Positions 41,102 to 51,273 of a stretch of 64,000 nt of DNA are shown piece by piece. The stretch covers positions 466,858,001 through 466,922,000 of the forward strand of contig CM028136.1 of the NCBI GenBank assembly GCA_016271365.2, in the 5' to 3' direction. Source of the DNA: Neoceratodus forsteri (Eukaryota > Chordata > Ceratodontiformes > Ceratodontidae). How positions within the stretch are numbered: position 1 is the stretch's first letter; each line of letters starts with the position of its first letter. The notes beneath the pieces were generated by a model. It made no database searches. It saw nothing but the letters and a program-made list of their open reading frames with translations, and had not been told where the DNA came from. Both the position numbers and the translations under genes were made by a program.

Positions 41102-43345
41102 GAAACATAGAAACATAGACTTTGATGGCAGATAACAACCGCTTGGCCCACCCAGTCTGCCCGTTTTCCTACCTATCGGATAAGCTGCAGATCCTAGTTA
41201 ACCAACAGCCTACTTCCTCCAACCCTCTCCTATAAATAAATAAATAAACAGCCTACTTCCTGCTACCCCCCCACTATAATTGGCATATGTCTGTCCCATG
41301 CATTTTTGAATTCCTCCACTGTTTTTGACCGCACAACCTGCTCAGGAAGACCATTCCATGCGTCCACTACCCTCTCCATGAAAAAAATACTTCCTTGCAT
41401 TGCCCCTGAGCTGTCCCCCCACCCGTATTCAAATTGTGACCCCTTGTTCTTGTACATCTCTTTTTCTGAAAGATGCTACCTCTTGGACTTTGTTGATTCG
41501 CTTGAGGTACATTAAAGTTTCTGTCATGTCCCCCTTCTCCCTCCTTTCCTCAAAGGTATACATATTAAGCTTCTTCAGTCTCTCTTCACATGGTTTCTGG
41601 TGCAGACCCTGCATCATTTTAGTTGCCCTCCTCTGGATTGCCTCCATTCTGCCTATGTCCTTGCAAAGATGGAGTCTCCAGAACTGCATGCAGTACTCCA
41701 GATGGGGTCTCACCAACTGTCTGTACAGAGGGATAACAACTTCCTGTTTTCTACTGGTGATGCCTTTCCCTATGCATCCCAGTATCCTCCCAGCCCTTCT
41801 TACTGCCTTCTCACATTATCTGCCTACCTTTAGGTCATCTGATATGAATACCCCCAGGTCCCTTTCCATTTTTGTTGTTGTTAGTACCCCTCCCCCCATT
41901 GTGTACTCTTTCCTTGGGATTCTGTTTCCCAGGTGCATTACTTTGGACTTCTTTGCATTGAATCTAAGCTGCTATACTTTTGACCATTCCTCCAACCTTG
42001 TCAAGTCCCTTCTCATCCTTTCCAACCTCCTTGTGTATTAGCCCTGTTGCAGATCTTTGTGTCATCAGCAAAAGATGCATACCTTTCCTTCCAGTCCTTC
42101 TGCAATGTCACTTATAAAGACATTAAAGAGAACCAGCTCCAGTACTGAATCCTGCGGTACCCCGCTAGTAACATTCCTTTCTTCAGAGTGGACTCTGTTT
42201 ACTATTACCCTCGGGCGTCCTGTTGTCCAGCCAATTTTTTTACCCAGGCTACCACCCTGGAACCCACTCCCAGGATGGCTAACTTCTTTATTAATCTTCT
42301 GTGTGGGACTCTGTCAAATGCTTTGCTAAAGTCTATGTAGGCCATGTCCACAGCCCCTCCCTGGTCTGCTACTTTGACCACCCAGTCAAATAAATCTATG
42401 GGATTCGTCTGACATGACCGTCCCACTGTGAATCCATGCTACCTTGGGTCCTGTGTCCTACTGGTCTCTAGGTACTCAACAATTCTTTCTTTCAGAAGTG
42501 ATTCCATTGTTTTCCCTACAACTGAGGTCAAACTAACAGGTTTGTAGTTTCCTGCCTCTGCCTTGCTCCCACTTTTGTGAAAAGGAATCATATCTGCCTT
42601 CCTCCAGTCCTCAGGTACCACACCATCCTCCCATGATTTTTTTAAAAGGGTAGTCAGTGATGTCACTAGTTCTCCCCTTAGTTCTTTCAGAATTCTGTGT
42701 TGAATCCTGTCAGGCCCCAATGCCTTGTCCACCTTGAGTTTTAGGAGTTCTTTCAGGACCATTTCCTCAGTGAATGGACTGGTATTGGCCACTCCCCATC
42801 CAGAGGGCTTCTGTTATGTGGTTTAGGTACTGTATGTCCCCTCCTCTTCTTTTGTGAATACTTAACAAATGCAATCGTTCAGTATCTCTGCCTTTTCACA
42901 GTCACCCTCTGCCCACCCCCCTTCCCTTTATTAAGCCTCACTATCCCTCCCTTGGTCTTTCTTCATTCCCTAATGTACCTATAAAAGGTTTTATTCCCCC
43001 TTCTTAACCGAGCTGGCTATCTTTTCCTTGGTTTGGGCCTTTGCTATTCTGACTGCCTTCCCTGCTTCCTTCTGCTTTAACTGATACATTTCTCAGTCCT
43101 GCTCCTTCTGTGATTCCTTATACTTCCTGAATGCTATCTTTTTTCTCCCTAACCTTCCCCACCACCTCTTTTGAGAACCATAGTGTTGTTTTCATTCATT
43201 TTGTTTTGTTTATTTGCTTCACAAAAAGGCTTGTTGCCTCTGTGATGGCAGTTTTGATTTTCCCCTATTGTTCCTCCACCCCTCTTTCCTGCCCTTTTGC
43301 TAATGCATTCCTTAGGCACTCTCCCATTCTGCCAAAGTCAACCTC
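41102..43345 (-). mobile_element. CR1 copy 5 (5'-truncated)
   Basis: Minus-strand copy with TATGTTTC tail. Readable blocks from 3' to 5': ERVVDAWNGLPEQVVRSKTV (41457-41263), RPHLEYCMQFWRLHLCKDIG, the RT with [10 protein letters not shown] near 42060, [80 protein letters not shown], and the linker to 43345. The endonuclease and ORF1 are missing. Several frameshifts. It lies inside the gap of the gypsy element. Confidence 0.85.
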
Positions 43346-43364
43346 CGAAAGGAGCCCCATATAA

Positions 43365-43985
43365 CAGTTTAGGGGTAACTGGTCAGAACAGCGTTTTCAG
43401 AATAGTGCTGTCAAAACAGTGCTTCCAAAATAGGGTATGCCTTTACAGCGACAGGGGTAAGATAGTGCATGTAATTACTGCTACCCCTGTTGCTGTCAAG
43501 GCAAGAGAGGAAGAGGGAAGGAAGTGGAGAAGCAGGGAGAAAGTTTGGAGGCTGTCTGAGCTTCTCCCATTATAGAGATTACAAAGGCAGAAGCAGCTTG
43601 GGCGGTACAACTCAGGAGACCTGGGTTCTGTTCCCAGTCTCCAGAAACTTGTGATTTGAATTTTCCCCCTGCCCTAAGTGTTTTTTTTTCAGTGCCTGAC
43701 TCTGGTTCCCCCCCAACTTTCTCCCCATCCTGAGTTCCACCCCCGATGGAGATGATTATAAAAATATTGGGTGGTGTGGAGGTTGCAGGGGGTGGAGCCC
43801 CCCACAAAAGCATAAGTTGTGGTATTGTTTTTCTGCCACAGTAGCGGTCATCTATGTGTTTTTCAGCCACTACCACTGGTGCTATTGTTCCATGTGGCAG
43901 TTTTCCTTGGTGTTGTTTTTGATGGCACCATTTTGACTGCACAGTTCTTGATTGGGCTGTTGTAGCACACAACACTGTAACCCAG
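43365..43985. repeat. Possible non-autonomous DNA element with imperfect inverted ends
   Basis: The left end (GAACAGCGTTTTCAGAATAG, TGCTGTCAAAACAGTGC, about 43386-43424) aligns with the inverted right end (ACAACAGCCCAATCAAGAAC, TGTGCAGTCAAAATGGTGCC, about 43925-43962). The match is partial. The middle has a tRNA-like B box (GGGTTCTGTTCCC at 43621). The segment separates the gypsy RT from CR1 copy 5. Confidence 0.3.
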
Positions 43986-45124
43986 TGCCCAGTTTGGGCA
44001 CATTACTCGGGCACTAAATAATCTCCTTGAAATTAGTTACACAGTTCTGGTCCAATCTGGCACCACAAGGCTCATTCACTTTCAAGTATGCTTTCTTGAT
44101 CTGGCTTTCCAAATGGGTTTCTTCTTCTTGTGAGCAGGTGAGTACCCCTTCATGATGTTTAACGATGGTCAGAAGATGGTAGAGGAATCACTTACAAAAT
44201 GCCTTTAATATTTGAAAACCTAGGAAGGATTGAAGCATCTTCAGATCATGGGGTTAAGGCTAGGTGCCAAAGGTCTCTACTTTGACAGGATCAGTTCTTA
44301 CTTGGTCCTCAGCGGCAATGTGTCCTATGTACTGCACCAATGTTGGGCAAAATTTGAACCTGTCAATTGAAACTTTCAGGCCATACTATTCTAGCTTATC
44401 CAGGGCCTTTGTGAGCTGAACATTATGCTCCTCCGAAGTGTTTCTGAAGACTATCAAGTTGCCCAGGTAGGCGAATACCTCCAGCACACTCATGCCCCCA
44501 ACTGTCTTCTCCATCAGCCATTAGAACATGACTGAGGCCCCAGCTATACCTTGGGGCATCCATTCAAGTAGTTAGAATCCTAGGGGGAAGTGAATGTGGT
44601 CTTTTCTTTGTCCCCCTTGGCAAAGGAAATCTGGTAATTCCCACTCCTAAAGTCAAAATCTGAAAAAACTTGCTTTCCATCAGACAGCCAAGGGCATTGC
44701 CACTCTTGGCATGGCATATTACTCCAGAAGGGTTCATGTGCAAAGACTCCTGTAGTTGATGCACATCTGAATTACCCTATTTTTATTCCTTGCAACTACA
44801 GTTGATGAGGTGTCTGGACTCTGAAACTTCTTAATAATACCTGCAGCCATCAATGATTGCATATGCCATCATATGTCTTCCACATCAGCGAGACTAGACA
44901 TCATGGCCTCTTTCTGAAAGGCTGATTGTTATTGAGGTGGATGCATTGTTGCTCTCCCTGAACATCCAACATTCCATTTGCTTGGAGAAAATGCACCTTC
45001 TGTTGGCCAGTTTGTTGCGTAGTCTTCCCCACTGATAGTCTAGTATCGAGGAACTTCTGAAATCAAAGGAGCTTGGGTCAGTGCCCATCAGAAATGATGA
45101 GGCAGGGGCTATGCGGGTCACCAT
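43985..45124 (-). pseudogene. Gypsy-type reverse transcriptase
   Basis: Minus pieces in order: MGTDPSSFDFRSSSILDYQW, SKQMECWMFRESNNASTSIT (region before the RT); MCINYRSL (the CIDYR-type block); MPQGIAGASVMF; LEVFAYLGNLIVFRNTSEEH; KALDKLE.YGLKVSIDRFKF; YIGHIAAEDQVRTDPVKVE; MLQSFLGFQILKAFCK. This is clear Ty3/gypsy RT order. The catalytic YLDD is changed to YLGN and stops occur, so it is dead. Confidence 0.8.
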
Positions 45125-46319
45125 GCTGGTAGATGTTCACAAAGGCCTATACTTTTCTGCAGAGTAATTTCCTTTACCAGCTTGTTGTGCAATATCACTG
45201 TCAGCTAACAGGTAGTAGTGGTGGGGGGAGCAGTTAGAATCACTGTTTGCCCCCTCTCTCCATCTAGAAAACTGTCATCCCTTAGCTATCAATGATCAAG
45301 GAAAGGCTCCTTTCTTTCTGAGTGAGCACAACAATTAGTGTCACAGCATACTTGCTGTTAGGTGGCAAAACCAAGTCCTTGTCATAGACTCAGTATACCA
45401 CTCCCACTGGTTGCTCTTGAGTATCTCATTATACAGTCATCTCTTGTGGGCACACGTCTCTCACCAGGGCATGATTCTTGAGGTAGTGCAAATCCTCCAG
45501 TTCACAACATAGATGGACCAGGAGCCCAAACATGCTTACACTGACCCCAATAAACATGGGCACTTAATCATAAAGCCAAGTCCCTGCACACTTGTGTCAG
45601 TGTCTTCATGGGCTTCTGGACTACAGCCACCTTCTGAGGAAACTCCAGTCATAAAGTACAATTCACATTACAATACCACACCAATGAGTTGCTTTAGAAT
45701 TTCTTAATGAGTTGCAGAAGTGTTGTGAGACTCAACACAAAGCTTTACAAAACTTTTGCCTGAGAGTTGCAAGTCACTTTTACACTGCATTGTGATTGTC
45801 CTGCAGATGCAGTCCAGTTAAGTTGCAAAAATGTTTCTTAAAAACTGATCTTGAACTGGTTAAGTGATGAAAAACAATACAATGCATGCTGCCAAAGCAT
45901 TGATAGCATTAAGAAATCTGCAAAATCCACCAATTGTCATAACAGTTTATTGTAAGTTAAATTGTACCACAACACATCCAAGGTATGGCTAGTACAGTTC
46001 ACTCAGTCCCCTCAGTACTTCTGAGGGATACAAGGGACAATTTGTGAGATGCTCCTTGTACCACTTTTGGAGAAAGACTGATACCTGGCAGCAACTGTTC
46101 AGTACAGCTCATCACTTGATTCCTTCAATTTTTACCTCTGCTGGTGATTCTATCAACCTCTTGGGTATCCCTCTCTCCAGGATAATAGTCATAATACTGT
46201 GATTCATGGAGCTAATCTTTTTGGGGACCCCAGTTTGTTCCCTCTCTGGGCTCCTGAGGAAGTTTCCCTGTTGCCTCATCATCTTACACATTCTTCTATT
46301 TACTCTCTTGGGTTGTCCA
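45125..46319 (-). pseudogene. Gypsy-type protease/spacer region, barely readable
   Basis: The stretch lies between the zinc knuckle and the RT. Fragments such as VLVHLCCELEDLHYLKNHAL (about 45520-45460) and KYAVTLIVVLTQKERS (about 45350-45300) are in the right place for the aspartic protease and the spacer before the RT. No DTGA motif was found. Confidence 0.4.
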
Positions 46320-46378
46320 GGGCCATCTATTTTTCCAGTAATGTCCCTCATCTCCACACCAGTAGCAGAATCCTAGAT
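46320..46378 (-). pseudogene. Gypsy-type Gag zinc knuckle
   Basis: The minus strand reads GFCYWCGDEGHYWKNRWPW: a CX2CX4HX4C knuckle with the last cysteine changed to arginine. This motif packages RNA in Gag. It is followed directly by the charged spacer of 46357-46112. Upstream Gag is displaced by the element at 46405. Confidence 0.6.
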
Positions 46379-46404
46379 CTGGCTGATGTCCTCCATAGTG
46401 AGAC

Positions 46405-47040
46405 TTGTTTTTATTTATTTATTGAATAATTGGAATTACGACCTTTGAGCTAAAAAGCTCTTTTACAAAGGATCCTTGTCAAACAAGGGAGGGAAGCAAA
46501 TAACATGTGTAGGGAAGACAATAGCAGCTAAACAGGCCTTGTCAGTATTAGAACATAGAGCAATCAGTTGTATAGGATAACATAGGCAAAGGACCACATA
46601 ATCCAAGCGCATCGAGTAATAAGTAGTGAGGAAAAACACAGGCAAAATATCACATAATACAGTACAAGGCATGGGCACAGAGTACATGGGAATATAGTAC
46701 ACACACAGTAACCTAGCTAATGCAAGTGCAGTAGTCCAAGTATGTTCCCAATAAAAGGGCTCTGAAGCAACTGCTAAACTGCATTGTCAGTACCTAATGG
46801 TGCACAGGACAGCATCAGCCAGGGAGTGTAGGAACAGTTGTAGTGGGGAAGAGGCAATAGGGAAAAGGGGGAGAATCCGTGTAGGTGACAGAGGTGGAAT
46901 CAGATGAGGTGCCAGAAGTGGAATAAGGAGTGTGTTCACTGGGGGTTGGTGGGGTAGGAAGGGGAAAGGTACGTGATAGATAGGTAGAGGCTCATCAGAG
47001 CCCAAGGCACACTGCGGATCAATGCAGCAGGGTTTAGAGT
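46405..47040 (-). mobile_element. Non-autonomous pyrimidine-rich element with an L2-type tail, copy 1
   Basis: On the minus strand it ends with TGTAAAAGAGCTTTTTAGCT and TTCAATAAATAAATAAA, the same tail plan as 59585-60350 and L2-C. Its 5' part (47005-46787) is pyrimidine-rich and encodes only a proline/leucine-rich stretch, similar in composition to the L2-A leader. It is inserted between the Gag N-terminal piece and the zinc knuckle of the gypsy element. Confidence 0.45.
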
Positions 47041-47081
47041 GGCAGTATCAGTGTACAGGAGGGGAGATAGCTTTTCTAAGC

Positions 47082-47273
47082 TCAGACTTGAAGGGACCAA
47101 GGCATGTTTTGTCTGGGTTGGGGTGCCTGGGCAACTTTCACTACTAGCTTAGTAAAGCCCACCTGGCATGCCATCATGTGTTCTATCAAAATGTCTAGCT
47201 GCTCCAGTATTTCCTGCATTCCAAGGAGTCTTTCCTCTCCAGTCTCTGGCTGGGCAGCCACCACTGGCATCAT
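47082..47273 (-). pseudogene. Possible gypsy-type Gag N-terminus
   Basis: A 63-codon open stretch reads ERLLGMQEILEQLDILIEHM and GFTKLVVKVAQAPQPRQNMP. It is helical and polar like Gag starts of vertebrate Ty3/gypsy elements, and lies upstream of the zinc knuckle in the same orientation. There is no signature motif, so the call depends on context. Confidence 0.4.
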
Positions 47274-47454
47274 GAACCATACACTTCAGCAACACTCTAA
47301 AACTATGAGGGGGGCAGGCAAACTAAAAGGGTGGTCAGCCCTTACAACAACCAGTTCAGCAGGATAGTTTGCACTCCTGTTGTGAGTAATAAAATACTTA
47401 ATCATATAGGTAGTATAGTATTACAAAACAAAATAATTTAACATCAGCCTTCTT

Positions 47455-47903
47455 TTTCATTTTTTCCAAATGAGATATAGTGCTGCAAGCAGTGTAGGAT
47501 TGCAGGGAAAATAATTGCCAATAATGTCCGTTCAACTCAAGGCCTTAACCAGGCCCATTTCTGAGTTGCAGCAAAGAAAGTTCAGTGTAAGACTGTGAGA
47601 ATTTAGTCAATGCGACTTACCCAGAGCTCCAAGTAGAAAGCTCATTTAGATATTAGTTGTTAGTCTATTAACCCACAATAAAGAAAATGTCACTTTGTAA
47701 CAAGTCAGGCAGCAAATTATCTCACAAGACCTCTGGCATGCACTGCCTTATTGCTTCTCTTTTCTGGAGCTTCCTTGGGGCGGGGTCCAACTCAACTGCA
47801 AAGATCATGGAACTTATAGGGCAACAAATTTAATGACATCATACATAGCATTTTAGTGCTGTACTGCTTATTCAAAGCTACAATCCATTGTAAAAAGGGC
47901 ATG
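47455..47903 (-). repeat. PLE-associated repeat R5, copy 1, first part
   Basis: It matches the inverted complement of about 55420-55850. Examples are TTCTGAGTTGCAGCAAAGAAAG against TTCTGAGCTGCAGCAGAGAAAG, TTAGATATTAGTTGTTAG against TTAGATATTGGTTGTTAG, and TGACATCATACATAGC. The match stops at AAAAAGGGCATGA, where L2-C begins, and resumes at 52305. Confidence 0.75.
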
Positions 47904-48685
47904 AGTGCACTCCTAAAGAAGAGACACAAATGTTGGGCTTCCTTCAAGGTAACCAACTCCCAAGCAGATTGGACAACACCTTACATCTTAACTCCTCCAG
48001 CAGTAGCCCTCAACAATTCTAGAACACCATTAAAAAATCCATAGGAATAAATGTAGCCCCCCACCCCTACTGACATCGAGGTTGATGGTACAAACTGTAA
48101 CAACTCAGTTACCATATGCAATGCATTCAACACATACTTCACTGACCTCTCTGCATACTCTTCGGCCTTTCCCCCTAACATGCCCACTCAATTATGTTAT
48201 GCTGATTCAGATCCCAGACAACACCCCCTTCTACTTCAAGTATATAAAAGTCTCAGAGATCTATAAACTACTAAGAAGCATCCCAGAGTCCTTATCTACT
48301 GGCTCAGATGGCATAGAGCCTAGACTCATAAAATCAGCAGCCAGGGAGTTGTCCCTTCCCATAGCCAGAATCATGAATCTTTCCCTCAATACTAAAACAG
48401 TGCCTACCAGCTGGAAAACATTGATTATTGTCCCTGTGCCCAAGAAAGACAACAGCAAATATAAATAATTACAGACCGATATCTATTTTACCTACCCTCA
48501 ATAAGATCCTAGACAAAATTGCGCCCACGTAACTTACTAATTATCTTACTACATACAATCTCCTTTCCCCAGTCCAGCACGGTTTTTGGCAACACCATAG
48601 TATAACTACAGCCTTGCTCCCTTTAACTAACAGCATTGCTAACATATTAGATAAAGGAGGCTTCACTGGTGCTGTCTTTATTGAC
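47904..48685 (+). pseudogene. L2-C linker and RT N-terminus
   Basis: Blocks: SEIYKLLRSIPESLSTGSDG, IEPRLIKSAARELSLPIARI, MNLSLNTKTVPTSWKTLIIV, PVPKKDNSKYK, then in another frame NYRPISILPTLNKILDKI, QHGF, and TGAVFID at the CR1 break. Typical L2-type fingers. One frameshift at about 48468. Confidence 0.75.
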
Positions 48686-49682
48686 AGGGATACTGAACGA
48701 ATATTTCTGCTCAGTATTCACAAAAGAGGAGGAGGGGGAAGTGCCTAATCCAATTAACAGAAGCACTCTTGATAGGGAGGTCGATCCCAGTCCTTTCACA
48801 GAAGAAAGGGTTCTGCAAGAACTCCTAAAACTGAAGGTGGACAAAGCAATGGGCCCTGATGGAATTCAACTCAGAATTCTAAAAGAATTAAGGAGGGAAC
48901 TAGTGAAACCACTGGCTACTCTTTTTAATAAATCATGGGAGGATGGTGTGATACCCGAGGACTGGAGGAAGGCGGATGTGATTCCCCTTCATAAAAGTGG
49001 GACCAAGATGGAGGCAGGAAACTACAGACCTGTCAGTTTGACCTCTGTGGTAGGGAAAGTAATGGAGTCACTTCTAAAAGAAAGAATAGTTGAGTACCTA
49101 GAGGCCACTGGAGCGCAGGACACAAGGCAGCATGGATTCACAGCGGGAAGGTCATGTCAGATGAATCTAATAGATTTCTTTGACTGGGTGACCAAAGTAG
49201 TAGACCAGGGAGGGGCTGTGGACATGGCCTACCTAGACTTTAGCAAGGCATTTGACACAGTCCCACACAAAAGATTAATAGTCAAACTAACCAGCCTGGG
49301 AGTGGGTCCCAGGGTGGTAGCCTCGGTAAAACATTGGCTGGACAACAGGACACAGAAGGTAATTGTAAATGGAGTCCACTCTGAAGAAAGAGGGGTTGCT
49401 AGTGGGGTACAGCAGGGTTCAGTATTGGGTCCAGTCCTTTTTAATGTCTTCATAAATGACATTGCAGAGGGACTGGAAGGAAAAGTATGTCTCTTTGCAG
49501 ATGACACAAAGATCTGCAACAGGGTTGATACACAAGGAGGCGTGGAAAGGATGAGAAAGGACTTGGCAAAGTTGGAGGAATGGTCAGAAGTATGGCAGCT
49601 AGGATTCAATGCAAAGAAGTGCAAACTAATGCACCTGGGAAGCAAGAACCTAGGGGAAGAATACACAAGGGGGGGGAGGTAG
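48669..49682 (+). CDS. CR1 copy 6 reverse transcriptase, 337-codon open frame
   Basis: The start codon lies in L2-C sequence, so the real CR1 protein was longer; CR1 coding begins at about residue 7. Blocks: EYFCSVFTKEE (11-21), VDKAMGPDGIQLRILKELRR (57-76), EDWRKADVIPLHKSG (97-111), NYRPVSLTSVVGK (118-130), RQHGFTAGRSCQMNLIDFFD (153-172), YLDFSKAFDTVPH (188-200), [20 protein letters not shown] (245-264) and the catalytic FADD (276-279). All core aspartates are present. The frame is lost at the G run. Confidence 0.85.
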   Translation: MLSLLTGILNEYFCSVFTKEEEGEVPNPINRSTLDREVDPSPFTEERVLQELLKLKVDKAMGPDGIQLRILKELRRELVKPLATLFNKSWEDGVIPEDWRKADVIPLHKSGTKMEAGNYRPVSLTSVVGKVMESLLKERIVEYLEATGAQDTRQHGFTAGRSCQMNLIDFFDWVTKVVDQGGAVDMAYLDFSKAFDTVPHKRLIVKLTSLGVGPRVVASVKHWLDNRTQKVIVNGVHSEERGVASGVQQGSVLGPVLFNVFINDIAEGLEGKVCLFADDTKICNRVDTQGGVERMRKDLAKLEEWSEVWQLGFNAKKCKLMHLGSKNLGEEYTRGGR

Positions 49683-50420
49683 TAACAACAGCAAAAAAGG
49701 AAAGGGACCTGGGGGTAATCATATCAGATGACCTTAAGGTTAGCAAGCAATGTGAGAAAGCAGTAGGGAGGGCTGGGGGTATACTAGGACGCATAGGGAG
49801 AGGCATTAGCAGCAGAAAACAGGAAGTTGTTATCCCTCAGTACAGACAATTGGTGAGACCCCATCTGGAGTACTACATCCAGTTCTGGAGACCCCATCTC
49901 TGCAAGGACGTAGACAGGATAGAGGCAGTCCAGAGGAGGGCAACTAAAATGGTGCAGGGTCTGCAAGAGAAGCCGTATGAGGAGAGACTAAAGGAGTTTA
50001 ATATGCATACCCTTGAGGAAAGAAGGGAGAGGGGGGACATGATAGAAACTTTTAAGTACCTCAGTGGAATCAACAAAGTCCAAGAGGGTAGCAACTTTCA
50101 GAAAAAGAGACGTGGAAGAACAAGAGGACACAATTTAAAGATGGGGGGGCGGCTCAGGGGCAATGTGAGGAAGTATTATTTCACAGAGAGGGTAGTGGAT
50201 GCATGGAACAGCCTTCCTGAGGAGGTTGTGGGGTCTAAAACTGTGGGAAAATTCAAGCATGCATGGGACAGACATAAGGCAATTCTTGTGGGGGGTAGGA
50301 AGAAATAGTCTGTTGGTTAACTAGGATCTGTGGCCTATCTTGTAGGTAGGGAAATGGGCAGACTAGATGGGCCAAGCGGTCCTTATCTGCCATCAAAGTC
50401 TATGTTTCTATGTTTCTATG
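48686..50420 (+). mobile_element. CR1 copy 6 (5'-truncated, well preserved)
   Basis: This copy starts near ACTGAACGAATATTTCTGC and ends with TATGTTTC octamers. Coding is nearly intact: one frameshift in the run of Gs at 49671-49677 separates two long open pieces. It sits in the RT palm of L2-C. No clear target duplication was found. It begins within about 20 bases of the homologous start of CR1 copy 2. Confidence 0.9.
49580..50308 (+). CDS. CR1 copy 6 RT end and C-terminal region
   Basis: This open piece overlaps the first in another frame; true continuation begins near 49675. Blocks: [120 protein letters not shown]. It ends at the normal CR1 stop before the 3' UTR. Confidence 0.85.
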   Translation: MVRSMAARIQCKEVQTNAPGKQEPRGRIHKGGEVVTTAKKERDLGVIISDDLKVSKQCEKAVGRAGGILGRIGRGISSRKQEVVIPQYRQLVRPHLEYYIQFWRPHLCKDVDRIEAVQRRATKMVQGLQEKPYEERLKEFNMHTLEERRERGDMIETFKYLSGINKVQEGSNFQKKRRGRTRGHNLKMGGRLRGNVRKYYFTERVVDAWNSLPEEVVGSKTVGKFKHAWDRHKAILVGGRKK

Positions 50421-50728
50421 TTAATGAAGGCCTTTGGTATGGTCAGACATTCCCTTCTCTGCAGTAAACTCAAGGACCCAGGAATCTCTGACTCCACTCT
50501 CCCCTGGTTCAAAAACTACCCATCAAATAGACAACAGTGTGTTTGCTTCAGCCCATCCTTGTCTGGACCCTGCCCCCATCAACACTGGTGTCCCTCAAGA
50601 CTCTATAGTAGGTCCTCTCTTTTTCTCTCTCCATGACAACATGGTTCACCTCTGCTTCAACAACTGTACACCCCTCATGTATGCTGCTGATCTAGTCTTT
50701 TACACTAATGCCAATAATACTTCGGACC
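50421..50728 (+). pseudogene. L2-C RT palm
   Basis: The reading resumes with LMKAFGMVRHSLLCSKLKDP, GISDSTLPWFKNYPSN, and in the next frame GPCP.INTGVPQDSIVGPLFF and TPLMYAADLVFYTNANN. The catalytic YADD is changed to YAAD. The MITE begins right after SDL. Confidence 0.75.
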
Positions 50729-51273
50729 TTAAAGGGACACTGTCAACCCCCTTAAATCTCAAAGTGTCCCTAGTTTAAAAAACACATTTTATGATTGCCA
50801 GAATTCTGTAACGATTGTTGATGTAGCTGGTAGTTTGATTCTGACTCTTATTTTCTTTAAAAAAGTAAAAAACAGACTGCCCAACATACTGGTGTTATCA
50901 CACCAAAACAGGTTTGTTTACATTCCTTGATCAACTCCAAATGCATCTTTCCTGGACTTGGGAACACCCACAAAACAGTCTAGCCCCTCATGATGCATTG
51001 GTAGATTAGGAAGCTACTGTCTTATGAGTGACTGCACTGTCTGTGTATGTTTCTAATGCTCACGACATATGCAGTAAGAACAGGACCATGACTGTAAACA
51101 AAAACAAGATTGTTTATAAATATACATTGCCATGCATTTCCGTTCTACTAAGCAAGGCTACAGGCAAAACAAACAGCAACATCAATGAATTTTAGAGAGG
51201 TTAAACAATCATTAAATGTGGAGTTTCAGCTAGAAATAATATGATGAAAAACAGGTTGACAGTGTCCCTTTAA
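50729..51273. mobile_element. MITE with perfect 20-bp inverted ends at TTAA (T2/Kolobok-like)
   Basis: The left end TTAAAGGGACACTGTCAACC (50729-50748) is the exact inverted complement of the right end (51254-51273). Counting TTAA as target duplication, the element is about 540 bases with no ORF. TTAAAGGRR ends and TTAA targets define the T2 MITEs of Xenopus, linked to the Kolobok superfamily; piggyBac also uses TTAA but usually has CCC ends. It interrupts L2-C. Confidence 0.85.

Noticed and set aside
43571..43640. tRNA gene or SINE head around GGGTTCTGTTCCC
   Set aside because: Only a B-box-like string; no cloverleaf could be drawn and no second copy was found.
43496..43975. 159-codon minus-strand open frame
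   Set aside because: It lies in a suspected non-autonomous element, with no motif and a low-complexity product.
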